Shown here in pieces: positions 35,049 to 44,900 of a stretch of DNA of 64,000 nt. The notes beneath the pieces are model-generated. The model had not been told where the DNA came from and did no database searches. It saw only the letters and a program-made list of their open reading frames with translations. The DNA is from Pseudomonas frederiksbergensis. Its GTDB lineage: Bacteria; Pseudomonadota; Gammaproteobacteria; Pseudomonadales; Pseudomonadaceae. Made by a program: the position numbers and the translations under genes. The DNA lies in assembly GCF_003732705.1 (NCBI RefSeq), contig NZ_MOBR01000044.1, positions 150,758-214,757 on the forward strand, given 5' to 3'. Every line of letters begins with the position of its first letter. Position 1 is the first letter of the stretch.

Positions 35049-35976
35049 ATTACGGGTTGGCGAACGCCAGTGGTCGGTGGCGGCGGGCAGCAACTTGCTT
35101 GATGCCCTGAATCAAAACGGCGTGTCGGTGCCTTACAGCTGCCGCGCCGGCAGTTGCCATGCGTGCCTCGTTCAATGCGTGCAAGGGTTGCCCAGCGACA
35201 GCCGCCCCGATGCCTTGAGCGCCGAACAGCGTCAGCAAGGCTGGCGCCTGGCCTGTCAGTGTTCGGTGATCGAAGACTTGCAGGTGCACACCTTCGACCC
35301 GCTACAGGACGGTCGCCCGGCAGAGGTCGCCGCCGTCGATTGGCTCAGCGCCAACGTGCTGCGGTTGCGCCTGATCACGCAACGTCCGCTGCGCTATGGC
35401 GCGGGTCAGCACTTGGTGTTGTGGGCCGGCAACGTGGCGCGGCCGTATTCCCTGGCCAGCCTGCCGGACGAAGACCGTTTCCTGGAATTCCACCTCGATT
35501 GCCGCCAGCCCGGGGAATTCAGCGACGCGGCGCGCCAATTGCAGATCGGCGACACCCTGGGCCTCGGCGAATTGCGCGGCGGCGCCCTGCATTACGACGC
35601 GGACTGGCACACTCGACCGTTGTGGCTGTTGGCCGCTGGCACCGGGTTGGGTCCGTTGTTCGGCGTATTGCGCGAGGCGTTGCGCCAGGATCACCAGGGC
35701 GCCATCCGAGTCATTCACCTGGCCCATGACGCCGACGAGCACTACCTGGCCAAACCCCTGCAAGCCATGGCCGCCGGCCGCGAAAACCTCACGGTCGAAC
35801 TCTGGACCCCGGCCGAGTTGCCCCAGGCGTTGGCGCAACTGCGGCTTGTCTCCCGGCAAACCCTGGCCTTACTCTGCGGTGGCCCCGACAGCGTCGACGC
35901 CTTTGCCCGGCGCCTGTACCTGGCGGGACTGCCGCGCAATCAACTGCTGGCCGACGTGTTCCTGCCCCGTGGTTGA
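35041..35976 (+). CDS. 2Fe-2S ferredoxin-domain NAD(P)H/FAD oxidoreductase
   Basis: The 311-aa protein joins a plant-type 2Fe-2S ferredoxin domain (about residues 1-85; CRAGSCHACLVQC and a later ACQC supply the cluster Cys) to a ferredoxin-reductase domain. RPYSLAS is the FAD-binding motif, and LWLLAAGTGLGPLFGVL and LLCGGPDSVDAF belong to the nucleotide-binding part. This is the layout of reductase components of oxygenases. The ATG lies inside the diguanylate cyclase gene, so translation is likely coupled. No oxygenase partner is adjacent. Confidence 0.85.
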   Translation: MPELRVGERQWSVAAGSNLLDALNQNGVSVPYSCRAGSCHACLVQCVQGLPSDSRPDALSAEQRQQGWRLACQCSVIEDLQVHTFDPLQDGRPAEVAAVDWLSANVLRLRLITQRPLRYGAGQHLVLWAGNVARPYSLASLPDEDRFLEFHLDCRQPGEFSDAARQLQIGDTLGLGELRGGALHYDADWHTRPLWLLAAGTGLGPLFGVLREALRQDHQGAIRVIHLAHDADEHYLAKPLQAMAAGRENLTVELWTPAELPQALAQLRLVSRQTLALLCGGPDSVDAFARRLYLAGLPRNQLLADVFLPRG

Positions 35977-36007
35977 GCGCTGATCGTATAACGACGCGAG
36001 ACCTGCC

Positions 36008-36757
36008 ATGACCGATGCCATCCAACTTGAACGCGAACGCGGCCTGCTGACCCTGCGCCTCAACCGCCCCGACAAGAAAAACGCCCTGACCCGCGCCATG
36101 TACGCGCAACTGGCCAAAGCCCTGAACGAGGCCGACCAAGACCCTGAAATCAACGCGGTGTTGATCACCGGGTCTGCCGAATGCTTCACCGCCGGCAACG
36201 ACATCGCCGACTTCCTCCAGCAACCACCGAGCAGCCTCGACAGCCCGGTGTTCCACTTCATGCTCAGCCTGCTCGACTGCCGCAAACCGGTGATCGCCGC
36301 CGTGGCCGGGGCAGCGGTGGGGATTGGTACCACGTTGTTGCTGCATTGCGATTTGGTCTATATCAGCCGCGATGCGCGGTTGCGCATGCCGTTCGTCAAC
36401 CTCGGGTTGTGCCCCGAATTTGGCTCCAGCCTGATACTTCCGCGTCTGCTCGGGCACGCCAAAGCGGCGGAATTGTTACTGCTGGGCGAAGGTTTCAGCG
36501 GTGAACAAGCGGCGGAGTGGGGCATTGCCACTGAAGCGTTGGGCAGCGGCGAAGCAGCGTTGGCCAAGGCGCGGGAGATGGCGTTGCGGTTTGAGTCGTT
36601 GCCAACCGAAGCGGTGAGGATTAGCAAACAATTGATGAAAGCGCCGGACCGGGAATTGGTTCGTAAGGTGATCGAAGAAGAGGGCGCGTTGTTCACTCAA
36701 CGGCTGCGCTCGCCGGAAGCGATGGCGGCGTTGTCGGGGTTTATCAACCGGCGTTGA
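36008..36757 (+). CDS. Enoyl-CoA hydratase/isomerase family protein
   Basis: The 249-aa crotonase-fold protein has the oxyanion-hole segments TAGNDIADF and VAGAAVGIGTTLLLHCDLV and a candidate catalytic Glu in NLGLCPEFGSS. It is a single-domain member, probably acting on an unsaturated fatty or aromatic acyl-CoA in the cytoplasm. It begins 31 bp after the reductase gene on the same strand, but a functional link is not evident. Confidence 0.85.
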   Translation: MTDAIQLERERGLLTLRLNRPDKKNALTRAMYAQLAKALNEADQDPEINAVLITGSAECFTAGNDIADFLQQPPSSLDSPVFHFMLSLLDCRKPVIAAVAGAAVGIGTTLLLHCDLVYISRDARLRMPFVNLGLCPEFGSSLILPRLLGHAKAAELLLLGEGFSGEQAAEWGIATEALGSGEAALAKAREMALRFESLPTEAVRISKQLMKAPDRELVRKVIEEEGALFTQRLRSPEAMAALSGFINRR

Positions 36758-36783
36758 GTCTTGCGGTGATTGGGCGGGCCTCG

Positions 36784-36849
36784 TCGCGAGCAAGCCCGCT
36801 CCCACATTTGGAACGCGTTCCCCTGTAGGAGCGAGGCTTGCCCGCGAAG
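36784..36849. repeat. REP doublet
   Basis: GCGAGCAAGCCCGCTCCCAC is followed by the inverted form GGAGCGAGGCTTGCCCGCG, directly after the enoyl-CoA hydratase gene. Confidence 0.88.
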
Positions 36850-36886
36850 GCGCCCGTCCAGACAACACATCCCCCGGATCAGAATG

Positions 36887-36920
36887 CAAAAAGCCCCGCC
36901 ATTTTCATGGAGGGGCTCCT
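36887..36920 (-). terminator. Terminator of the delta-60-repeat gene
   Basis: On the minus strand a stem GAGCCCC...GGGGCT is followed by TTTTTG. It lies about 30 bp after the stop at 36952. Confidence 0.75.
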
Positions 36921-36951
36921 ATTCCGGACCAGCAGACGCCACCTGCGATAC

Positions 36952-38256
36952 TCAGGGTATAACGGCACGCAACAGTTCGAACCCGGAAAGCAAATAGATG
37001 CGTTTGTCGTGAATCACTGCGGCACCCATAAAGCCGAAATCCTCCCCGGAAAAGCGAAAGGTTGGTTTGCCCTGAGCAAAATCAGTGTCGGGAACACCTT
37101 CGTTTGATAAACGAGTCAAGGTGGATTCCCCACCTGCCGCGCCGATGAGTAAGATCCTGGCTTGTGGCTGTACAACGATAGCGCTCGCCCATCCGCTCAA
37201 GTCGCCGTCAACCTCAGCTATAAACGGTTTACCCTTATTGAACTGAATATTCGGGGTGCCGTTGCTTTCTATGCTGATCAAAAGACCGGAGGATTCTTTG
37301 GGATCGACATTACTGCTGCCACATAGCAACAGACGCCCATTGGGTTGCACGCACATATTTGGCAGCAGATATTCGATATCCTTTGTTCTCGGTAGCTCCA
37401 GGACGCCTTCTTCAGCAAACTTTAGATCCAGTACGCCTTCGTCGGTAAGTTTGAGCACCACGCTCCTGTCAAATATGGTGTGTGGTACATCGGCAGTACC
37501 GCAGATGGCGAACTTGCCGTCCTCAACGGCAACGACTTTGTTGTACGCCATATTTGAATACGGGAACACAATCTTAGCGTATCCCGCATTACCAAATAGA
37601 GGGTCTATAACACCATCACGCGTAAGGCAAACAACTTCTTGAGTAAACACGCCGTCGTGATCAAATGTCATTAGTTTGATGATTCGTCCATCGGAAAGTA
37701 CGCACATACGCATGTTTACGTTTACGTTTGCATTCGAAACGTTTTCAGCGTTTGGTGAATCTGGCGGCTGCTGTTCTTTTTTTCGGGTTGCGGTTGTTGA
37801 GCGTGGAGCTATCAGCACCTTACCGTCAGTGCCAAAGGTTTTGTCCAGTGAGCCATCTGCATTCAAGCGCACGAAACCGCAAAAACGCGAATTGCCGTCT
37901 TCAGGTTGATAATAGCCGCTGAGTAAAATTTTTCCGCCGGGCAGTTCAATCATGTCCTCAGCGAAGGAGGTGCTGCGATGGAGGAGTTCGTCAATGCCGA
38001 AAAATCCAGTCGCGAAACCGTTTTCGCCAAAGCTTTTGTCGATATCGCCGTTCAATTTAAGACGTAAAACGGCGAACAGGAAACGGAATTGCGGCTTCCA
38101 CACGTGACCGTAAATTAGTAAATCTTTTTTTTCTGTCAGCGCCATATTGACCGGCGTGAATCTCAATTCAATCGAGGGAAGGCGAAGTCGTCCGTTATTT
38201 CCGAACGACAGATCAAGTTGGCCAGGATGGCTGGGAAGTGACATTGAAGATGTCAT
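36952..38256 (-). CDS. Delta-60-repeat (beta-propeller-like) protein
   Basis: The 434-aa protein contains at least six delta-60-type repeats, each with a LDxSFGxxG signature: LDLSFGNNGRLRL, IDKSFGENGFATG, LDKTFGTDGKVLI, IDPLFGNAGYAKI, LDLKFAEEGVLEL. These suggest a beta-propeller. There is no signal peptide or membrane segment. AAGGA lies 7 bp before the ATG. The gene has more A+T than its neighbours, suggesting acquisition by transfer. The control region carries a degenerate, doubled form of the palindrome found before the Tc genes. Function unknown; a role as a Tc accessory or adhesion protein is speculative. Confidence 0.75.
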   Translation of the reverse strand: MTSSMSLPSHPGQLDLSFGNNGRLRLPSIELRFTPVNMALTEKKDLLIYGHVWKPQFRFLFAVLRLKLNGDIDKSFGENGFATGFFGIDELLHRSTSFAEDMIELPGGKILLSGYYQPEDGNSRFCGFVRLNADGSLDKTFGTDGKVLIAPRSTTATRKKEQQPPDSPNAENVSNANVNVNMRMCVLSDGRIIKLMTFDHDGVFTQEVVCLTRDGVIDPLFGNAGYAKIVFPYSNMAYNKVVAVEDGKFAICGTADVPHTIFDRSVVLKLTDEGVLDLKFAEEGVLELPRTKDIEYLLPNMCVQPNGRLLLCGSSNVDPKESSGLLISIESNGTPNIQFNKGKPFIAEVDGDLSGWASAIVVQPQARILLIGAAGGESTLTRLSNEGVPDTDFAQGKPTFRFSGEDFGFMGAAVIHDKRIYLLSGFELLRAVIP

Positions 38257-38318
38257 GGGGCGTTCCTTCTTTTGTGATGTTCGACCTAAGCATCACAAAG
38301 ACATATCGGTACGCCTAG

Positions 38319-38343
38319 CTGTTAGTTCTGCCAGTTCTGATAA
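38319..38343 (-). promoter_or_regulatory. Degenerate doubled operator upstream of the delta-60 gene
   Basis: CTGTTAGTTCTGCCAG (14 of 16 bases equal to CTGTCAGTTCTGACAG) overlaps CTGCCAGTTCTGATAA (13 of 16). They lie about 63-87 bp before the gene start, at a spacing similar to that of the Tc operators. Confidence 0.5.
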
Positions 38344-38392
38344 ACGGTAAGGGAGCGCCCGAGAGAACATTTTCATCGGTGAAAACAACAAA

Positions 38393-38416
38393 GCCCCGCC
38401 ATTCACATGGCGGGGC
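38393..38416 (-). terminator. Terminator of pyruvate kinase
   Basis: GCCCCGCCAT and ATGGCGGGGC form a perfect 10-bp stem. On the minus strand it is followed by TTTGTTGTTTTC. It lies about 25 bp after the pyruvate kinase stop. Confidence 0.88.
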
Positions 38417-38440
38417 CTCTGTTTTGCAGCAAGCGGTCAA

Positions 38441-39892
38441 TCAGACCATCGGATCGCCAACGTGCAGGATTTTCATCCCGTTGGTGCCGCCGATGGTGTG
38501 GTAGCTGTCGCCCTTGGTCAGGATGACCCAGTCGCCTTTCTCCACGACGCCGCGTTTGAGCAACTCGTCGATCGCGGCCTGGCTGACTTGCTCAGGTGGC
38601 AGCGATGCCGGGTCGAACGGTACGGTGTAGACGCCACGGAACATGGCCGCGCGGGCCTGGGTTTCGCGGTGCGGGGAGAACGCGTAGATCGGCACCGAGG
38701 AACGGATGCGCGACATGATCAGCGGCGTGTAGCCACTTTCGGTCAACGCGATGATCGCTTTCACGCCCGGGAAGTGGTTGGCGGTGTACATGGCCGCCAG
38801 GGCGATGGACTGGTCGCAGCTTTCGAAGACCTTGCCGATGCGGTGGCTGGAGGTCTTGCTGGTCGGGTGCTTTTCGGCGCCGACGCAGATGCGCGCCATC
38901 GCTTGCACGGCTTCCAGCGGGTACAGGCCGGCGGCACTTTCGGCCGAAAGCATCACAGCGTCGGTGTAGTCGAGCACGGCGTTGGCCACGTCGGACACTT
39001 CGGCGCGGGTCGGCATCGGGTTCTGGATCATCGACTCCATCATCTGGGTCGCAACGATCACAGCCTTGTTGTGGCGGCGTGCGTGCAGAATGATTTTCTT
39101 CTGAATGCCCACCAGCTCGGCGTCGCCGATTTCCACACCGAGGTCACCACGGGCAACCATGACAGCGTCGGAGGCTTTGATCAGCGCATCGAGGGTGTCG
39201 TCGTCGGCCACGGCTTCGGCGCGTTCGATCTTCGCCACCAGCCAGGCAGTACCGCCGGCCTCGTCGCGCAGTTGACGGGCGTATTCCATGTCGGCGGCGT
39301 CGCGCGGGAAGGACACGGCGAGGTAGTCGACTTCCATTTCGGCGGCGAGCTTGATGTCGGCCTTGTCTTTTTCAGTCAAGGCTGGCGCCGTCAGGCCACC
39401 GCCGCGACGGTTGATGCCTTTGTGGTCCGACAGCGGACCGCCGATCAGCACGGTGCAGTTCAGTTCGGTGGCAGTGGCGGTATCGACGCGCATCACCACG
39501 CGGCCGTCGTCGAGCAGCAGCTCGTCGCCCACGCCGCAGTCTTTGACCAGGTCCGGGTAGTCGATGCCGACCACTTGCTGGTTGCCTTCGGTCAGCGGAT
39601 GGCTGGTGGAGAAGGTGAACTGGTCACCGATCTTCAGCTCGATCTTCTTGCCGGCGAATTTGGCGATACGGATTTTCGGGCCTTGCAGGTCACCCAGCAA
39701 GGCGACGAAGCGGCCGTGCTTGGCGGCGAGGTCACGCACCAGCTTCGCGCGAGCCTTGTGCTCGTCGGGGGTGCCGTGGGAGAAGTTCAGGCGGGCGACG
39801 TCCAGGCCAGCCAGAATCAGCTGTTCGAGAACTTCCGGCGAGTTACTGGCCGGGCCAAGGGTAGCGACGATTTTGGTGCGACGGACGGACAT
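38441..39892 (-). CDS. pyk: Pyruvate kinase
   Basis: The 483-aa enzyme makes pyruvate and ATP from phosphoenolpyruvate in glycolysis. It begins MSVRRTKIVATLGPASNSPE, carries the substrate-site RLNFSHG and the family signature MVARGDLGVEIGDAELVGIQKKII with the catalytic Lys region IERAEAV before it. The C-terminal allosteric domain ends with GDSYHTIGGTNGMKILHVG. Length fits the type II PykA of Pseudomonas. Monocistronic with its own terminator. Confidence 0.93.
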   Translation of the reverse strand: MSVRRTKIVATLGPASNSPEVLEQLILAGLDVARLNFSHGTPDEHKARAKLVRDLAAKHGRFVALLGDLQGPKIRIAKFAGKKIELKIGDQFTFSTSHPLTEGNQQVVGIDYPDLVKDCGVGDELLLDDGRVVMRVDTATATELNCTVLIGGPLSDHKGINRRGGGLTAPALTEKDKADIKLAAEMEVDYLAVSFPRDAADMEYARQLRDEAGGTAWLVAKIERAEAVADDDTLDALIKASDAVMVARGDLGVEIGDAELVGIQKKIILHARRHNKAVIVATQMMESMIQNPMPTRAEVSDVANAVLDYTDAVMLSAESAAGLYPLEAVQAMARICVGAEKHPTSKTSSHRIGKVFESCDQSIALAAMYTANHFPGVKAIIALTESGYTPLIMSRIRSSVPIYAFSPHRETQARAAMFRGVYTVPFDPASLPPEQVSQAAIDELLKRGVVEKGDWVILTKGDSYHTIGGTNGMKILHVGDPMV

Positions 39893-40049
39893 GCATAGAC
39901 TCCTGAGTTCAAGCGCTGAGTGAGGCTACTATGCTCTCCCGTTGTAGTCATTGTTCGTTTGCACTACTTATTCGTTTTTATCTTTAAACGAACATTCCTG
40001 AAGATTTCCGCCAACGGGTCGATACAGAGCTCAAGACAGGAGAACCCTC

Positions 40050-40427
40050 ATGCGATTTGCGCTCATAGCCGTCATTGCCCTCAGCGTCACGGGCTGCACC
40101 CGTTGGTCGATGAACCATCATTTGAATAACGCCTACAGCGCCTATGACCGGGGCAATTGCGAGCAGGTGATGCTCGAACTGTCCAAGGTTGACCGTGCCA
40201 GCCGCGCCCGGCGTTACGTGCAACCGGAAGTGTCGATGATGCGCGGCCAGTGCCTGGAACGGCAGAAGCTGTTTATCGACGCTGCCCAGACTTATCAGTA
40301 CATCATTGCCTCGTACCCGGACAGTGAATACGCGTACCGCGCCCGTGCACGCCTGGAAACCCTGGAGTCACTGGGCCACTATCCGACCCGCAGCGCTGCG
40401 GCAGTGGTGCGGCCGACGCGCTTCTGA
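40050..40427 (+). CDS. Small TPR-like lipoprotein
   Basis: The 125-aa protein has a lipoprotein signal with lipobox VTGC (Cys about residue 15), so it should be membrane anchored in the periplasm. The mature part is helical and resembles tetratricopeptide repeats: HHLNNAYSAYDRGNCEQVMLELSKV and LFIDAAQTYQYIIASYPDSEYAYRARARLETL. An AGGAGAA ribosome site precedes the ATG. It is divergent from pyruvate kinase. Function unknown; similar small lipoproteins act as assembly or scaffolding factors. Confidence 0.8.
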   Translation: MRFALIAVIALSVTGCTRWSMNHHLNNAYSAYDRGNCEQVMLELSKVDRASRARRYVQPEVSMMRGQCLERQKLFIDAAQTYQYIIASYPDSEYAYRARARLETLESLGHYPTRSAAAVVRPTRF

Positions 40428-40672
40428 TGACAGCTCTCATACAAAGTCTGGCTGACTGTATAGGTTCAGCTATAGTCGAATAAATCGGTGTTGGAGCCTT
40501 TGCTCCAGCCCGACGCAACACCTGCGACCGGCAGCGGTAGAAGTGGCTGCATTTTGCATGAACAGTCACACCGGAAGCGGGGAGAGCGGCCCATCCTGCC
40601 TTTAGAGAGCAGAAGGCCCGTTCCGAAGCATTAGTGCGGCTCTGCTTAAGAGCCTTGCGTAGCGAATTCAGC

Positions 40673-41032
40673 ATGTTTACCGACCGCCGGATCGAGCGGC
40701 ATCAACTGCCGTATTTTCTGAAAGTGTTCAACAGCGTCACCGATAAACCGATCGGCTTTCTGGGCAATGTTTCGGAAGACGGGATGATGCTCATCAGTCA
40801 ATTGCCGATGATGATTGGCGCCGACTTTGACCTGCGCCTGAAAATCCCCGCCAGCGACGGTTGCCAGCAGGTCATCGATTTACGGGCAACGTGTTTGTGG
40901 TGCCATGAAGATGCGACCCCTCACCACTATGACGCCGGGTTCAGCCTGCAACGGGCACCGCCGGAGTATGGGCAATTGGTCTGTGCGTTGAGGCAGTACT
41001 TCAGTTTTCAACCGTTGCCTGCTTCGGCCTGA
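40673..41032 (+). CDS. PilZ domain protein (c-di-GMP receptor candidate)
   Basis: The 119-aa protein is a single PilZ domain. The c-di-GMP binding motif is present as RRIERH near residues 5-10 and NVSEDG near residues 30-35. The start MFTDRRIERHQLPYF at 40673 matches the usual short leader; the in-frame start at 40634 adds a basic, unlikely extension. A leader of about 240 bp separates it from the lipoprotein gene. It could respond to the diguanylate cyclase encoded at 33930. Confidence 0.82.
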   Translation: MFTDRRIERHQLPYFLKVFNSVTDKPIGFLGNVSEDGMMLISQLPMMIGADFDLRLKIPASDGCQQVIDLRATCLWCHEDATPHHYDAGFSLQRAPPEYGQLVCALRQYFSFQPLPASA

Positions 41033-41057
41033 TAGCGGCGTTGTTTGTGCGATTGCT

Positions 41058-41150
41058 TTCGCGAGCAGGCTCGCTCCCACAGTGGTTTTGTGTTGATCAC
41101 CAAATGTGTGATTAACCCCAATCCCCTGTGGGAGCGAGCCTGCTCGCGAA
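41058..41150. repeat. REP doublet in inverted order
   Basis: TTTCGCGAGCAGGCTCGCTC and, about 45 bp later, GGGAGCGAGCCTGCTCGCG form an inverted pair between the convergent PilZ and DUF6124-type genes. Confidence 0.9.
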
Positions 41151-41181
41151 GGCGTCAGCACAAACAACCCATCACTAACGG

Positions 41182-41556
41182 CTAAACCCCGCTAACCGCC
41201 GGCTCATTCTCCAGCGACTTCTCCACCAGCAACAACCCCATCTCACTCAACTGATAAATCGCCATCGCCAGGTGCCGTGGTTTGTTGTCCAGGCTTTCGG
41301 CCAGGTCGAGCAGCAGGATGCTGACCGAGGAAAAGGTTTCGTAGGTCTGGATGGTGATGGCCCGGGCGTTGGCTTCGGGGGCGACGGCGAACATTTTCAT
41401 GGCACGGTCCTGTGGGGCACGCAAGTGGTGGGCATTGGGCTTGAGGTAATGGTCGAGGGCGCGGTCGGCGGCCTCGCGGAATTTTTTTGCATCGAGGGTG
41501 GCCGAAAACGAGTCCGTTTTCGGCGGATTGGGTGTGGCTTTGAACATATATTTCAT
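41182..41556 (-). CDS. DUF6124/DUF3077-type small protein
   Basis: The 124-aa protein begins with the recognisable leader MKYMFKATPNPPKTDSFS. It continues with REAADRALDHYLKP and a helical C-terminal half (SSVSILLLDLAESLDNKPRHLAMAIYQLSEMGLLLVEKSLEN), typical of a Pseudomonas-restricted family of unknown function. Either the first Met or the Met at residue 4 may be the start. A long structured leader lies upstream. Confidence 0.78.
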   Translation of the reverse strand: MKYMFKATPNPPKTDSFSATLDAKKFREAADRALDHYLKPNAHHLRAPQDRAMKMFAVAPEANARAITIQTYETFSSVSILLLDLAESLDNKPRHLAMAIYQLSEMGLLLVEKSLENEPAVSGV

Positions 41557-41582
41557 TCCCTTTATTGAGCAGCCACCGTCTC

Positions 41583-41763
41583 GCGACTAAACGAGGGGTG
41601 GCGGCTGTACACAGGTTAGTCGACCGGAAGGGAATGCGAAAAAACCGGCGCGCCCGAGAGCGCCCTGCGCACAGCCACCATAACGTTCAGGAAGGGGGAT
41701 AGGGACATCCCGACCGTCTGGCGTGCTTTGCACCTTCGCATCCACCTCCCGGGCGACTAAACC
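41583..41763 (-). ncRNA. Structured leader of the DUF6124-type gene
   Basis: On the minus strand, GGTTTAGTCGCCCGGG begins the element and CGTTTAGTCGCGAG ends it, giving two GTTTAGTCGC copies 171 bp apart. Between them GGTGGCTGT (41671-41679) can pair with ACAGCCGCCACC (41597-41608), enclosing a small GC hairpin around GGGCGC...GCGCC and a third TTAGTCGAC-type word in the opposite sense. This arrangement resembles leaders seen before related genes in other Pseudomonas. Regulatory function is inferred. The rest of 41557-41996 shows nothing else besides the operator at 41913. Confidence 0.4.
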
Positions 41764-41912
41764 CGGCCGCTGCCAATCAGCGACACGAATCAAATTACGG
41801 GGCAGGCCAAAAGTGCACAAGCCGGGCGATTCTGAGGGACTTGTAGGCAACGGCGCAAGGCTTCGTAGGCCTCAAGAAATGTAGGAAAACTCCGTAAGGC
41901 CGTTCGTCTGAA

Positions 41913-41928
41913 CTGTCAGTTATTACAG
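41913..41928 (+). promoter_or_regulatory. Operator-like dyad upstream of the 1020-aa Ig-repeat gene
   Basis: CTGTCAGTTATTACAG keeps one full half-site (CTGTCAGTT) and the outer ACAG of the other. It lies about 70 bp before the start at 41997. Confidence 0.55.
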
Positions 41929-41996
41929 GTAGGCAGGCGGCAAGGACAGGGCGTAAAAAGCCTGAACCATTGTTGCCGAGGCCGAGGGCTCCTTTC

Positions 41997-44900
41997 ATGA
42001 CTGATGAAACCGATCTTCCCGAAACAGTCGAACCCGAAGCCAACGACACGCCGCCGCGGGTTACTGAACCCGTCTATAACGCGTACGTGCACGATGGCGA
42101 TTTGACGATCAAGGGGGTTGGCCACGCGCGGCGCAATGTGCGAATCGTCACCCCCCCCGAAGGATTGGATTACCTCAGCGACGAGATGCAAACGAATGGC
42201 GCGGGGCATTTCAGTTTGCGATTGAGGACCCCGCTTACCGCCGGTCATCACGACCTTCAGGTTCTGCAATGGGAAATGTATCCGGAAAGCCACAAGCGTT
42301 CTAATTTGATTATTGTGACAGTGGTGCCCGCGCCTGTTGTTCTGATGCCGCTCAATGGGAGCGACCTTGATGTACTCTACTACCCTGTTGTGAGTGGGAG
42401 AAACGGGGCACCCGGAGCTGTGGTGACCATCCACAAAAGCGGTGATGGCACCACGGTATATGGCGAAGACGTGGTCAGCTCTTCGGGCAGTTGGGACGTG
42501 CAACTTTTGAAACCGTTTCCTACCAGCACTTTCAGAGTTGCTTGCAGGCAGACGTTAAATGGCTTTGCGTCTCATTGGGGCGATCCGGGACACACGTGGA
42601 ATGTGACCTTCCCGACGATTGCGTCTCCGCCGCCGGGTGCCGTTATCCCCACGGGCAGTGGGAGCTTCTTCAAGGGCATCGCTGCGACGGGATGGATGGT
42701 GAAGGTGGTCAATGCCGCTAATCGTAACGAGGTGCTTGGCAGTGCTGTCGTCGTTGGCAGTAATCGAAGCTGGGAGTGTCCCCTCATTCCAACGCTGGCC
42801 AGCCGTACCGTTACTGTCGAGGCGCAGTACTCGCGAACGACTCCCTATCCGGGTGTTGTCTATTCGGCGCCCCTGACCTGTACGATCCTCGGCGCGCCCA
42901 CCATCAATGCGCCTTCCAACATCGTTGACACAACGTTCAATCTCACCGGCGGCAATGGCGTCCAGGGCGCCACGGTCGAAATTTTCATTGACCTGAGCCA
43001 GACCAAAGTCGGGCAAGCGGGGGTGTTCAACCCTCCAGGCTGGAACGGCTCCGTCACTGTCCCGCCGGGGGCGGTGACGCTGGTGGCGCGGCAAAACGCG
43101 CAAGGGGTTTTGTCCTCGCTCGGTGCTCCGGTCATCTTCAGGGTTCGCCCACCCAGACTGACCTCGATCACAGTCACGCCGCTGGACAACGCCGGCCTGA
43201 GGTTCTCAGGCACGGGCTATGGAGGCGCCATCGTCAAGGTGATCAAGGTCAGCGGGCCGGGTTCGTCGACGGTGCCGCCGGTCACGGTCGGCAGTACTGG
43301 CACCTGGAGCGTGGACGCCGCCAATTGGCCGCCGGGCCAATACAGCTTCAAGGCCACGCAAACAGTACTCGATAACACCGGTGGCGAGATTGTCTCCACG
43401 GACTTCGTCTTCAACTACACCCTGGCGCTGCCGGTGCCCACGGCCAGGCATACCGGCGATTACCGGCCGGTGTTTTCCGGCGGCGGCTACACCGGTGCCA
43501 CGGTGGTGCTGGTCAATCCCGGTGGCGGTAGCAAGGTCGCGCCGGATGCGTGGGTGAGCGGCGGAAGCTGGTCCAGTACGGCGTCTGAGGTGTGGGGCCC
43601 GACCTTCAAGCGCAAGGTTCAACTGCGACAGGAACAGAGCGGCCACACCTCCTCAGGCTGGGTGGAGCTGGAGGTGACGATTGCCCCTCTGGCGCCGGTC
43701 ATCACTGAGATCACCGGGGGCGATGACAGTCAACGCTCACCCACCGTCAAAGGCACCTGTTGGCCGGGGGCGGTGGTGAAACTGGTCTTCAGCGATGCGC
43801 CGACCTCGGTTCACGAATTCCCTGTGCCCGACGGCAACTGGACCTATCGTCGCCCCACCCCGTTTACCCCGAACGTGCCCCATACCGTGACCGTCACCCA
43901 GACCGTCGCGCAGCAAACGTCATCACCCACAACGCGAACGTTCGAAGTCCGCAGGACGTTGTTCAAACCCGTTATCACCGAACCCACGAACGAGGCAGAG
44001 GTGGAGCGCGATCTGACTGTCCGTGGTCGGCAAGGCGTGACCGGGGCGTCGATGCAGCTTCGTATCGACGGTATCAATGCGGGAGCGCCGAAACAGCTGA
44101 CCAGCGATGGCGACTGGTCCATCGACCTCAAGGGCCTGGCCTTCGGCCGGCTCATCCTGGATGCACGGCAGACCCTGGACGGTCGGCCGTCCGAGCTCAG
44201 CGAATCCGTGCCTTTTAATGTGGTGCTGATGCCACCGAAGTTCACGACGCCAGTGCCGGGCGGTGATTTGCCGCGCAGATCGACGATTTACGGCACGGGC
44301 ATGCCGGGTGCGCTGGTCGAGGTCTGGCTGGAGGGTCGCGATGAACCTCTGTTGCGCAGCATCCCGGTGAATACCGATGGCCGCTGGGAAGGCCCGGTGG
44401 CGTTGTCCGTGGGGGTGACGAAACTGCTGGCCAAGCAAGCCATCGGGCAGGTGGATTCCAAACTCAGCCCACCGTTGACGTGCAACGTGGTCCCCACCGC
44501 GCCCAATATCGAAACGCCGGTCAAGGATGGGCATATCGGGTCTTCGACCGTGGTGTCCGGTTTCGGCGAGCCGGGGGACAGGGTCAGCATTTATCTGGGC
44601 GATACCTTACTCGGCAGCGCTGCGGTGCTGGAGGATCGCACCTGGTCGGTGCCCGTGACGCTGACTCAACCCGGTGGTGCTTACGTGCTGGTGGCCGTGG
44701 CCTCGTTTGAGGGTTTTGAGTCGGACCGTTCCGCGCAACAGCCCGTAGTGCTGGGTCGCTATTTACCGACCATCGATTCGCCCCTGGCCGGAAGCTGGGT
44801 CAGTCATCCGGTGATCTTCAGCGGTCAGGGCCGCTTGGGCACCGGCCAGCTGGTGAGCTGGTTCAACCCGGAAACGTCCTGGGTGCCGGATCAGCCCGTC

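Noticed and set aside
41587..41850. 87-codon minus-strand frame upstream of the DUF6124-type gene.
   Set aside because: It coincides with the structured leader; no ribosome site or protein-like pattern is evident, so the region was annotated as leader RNA.
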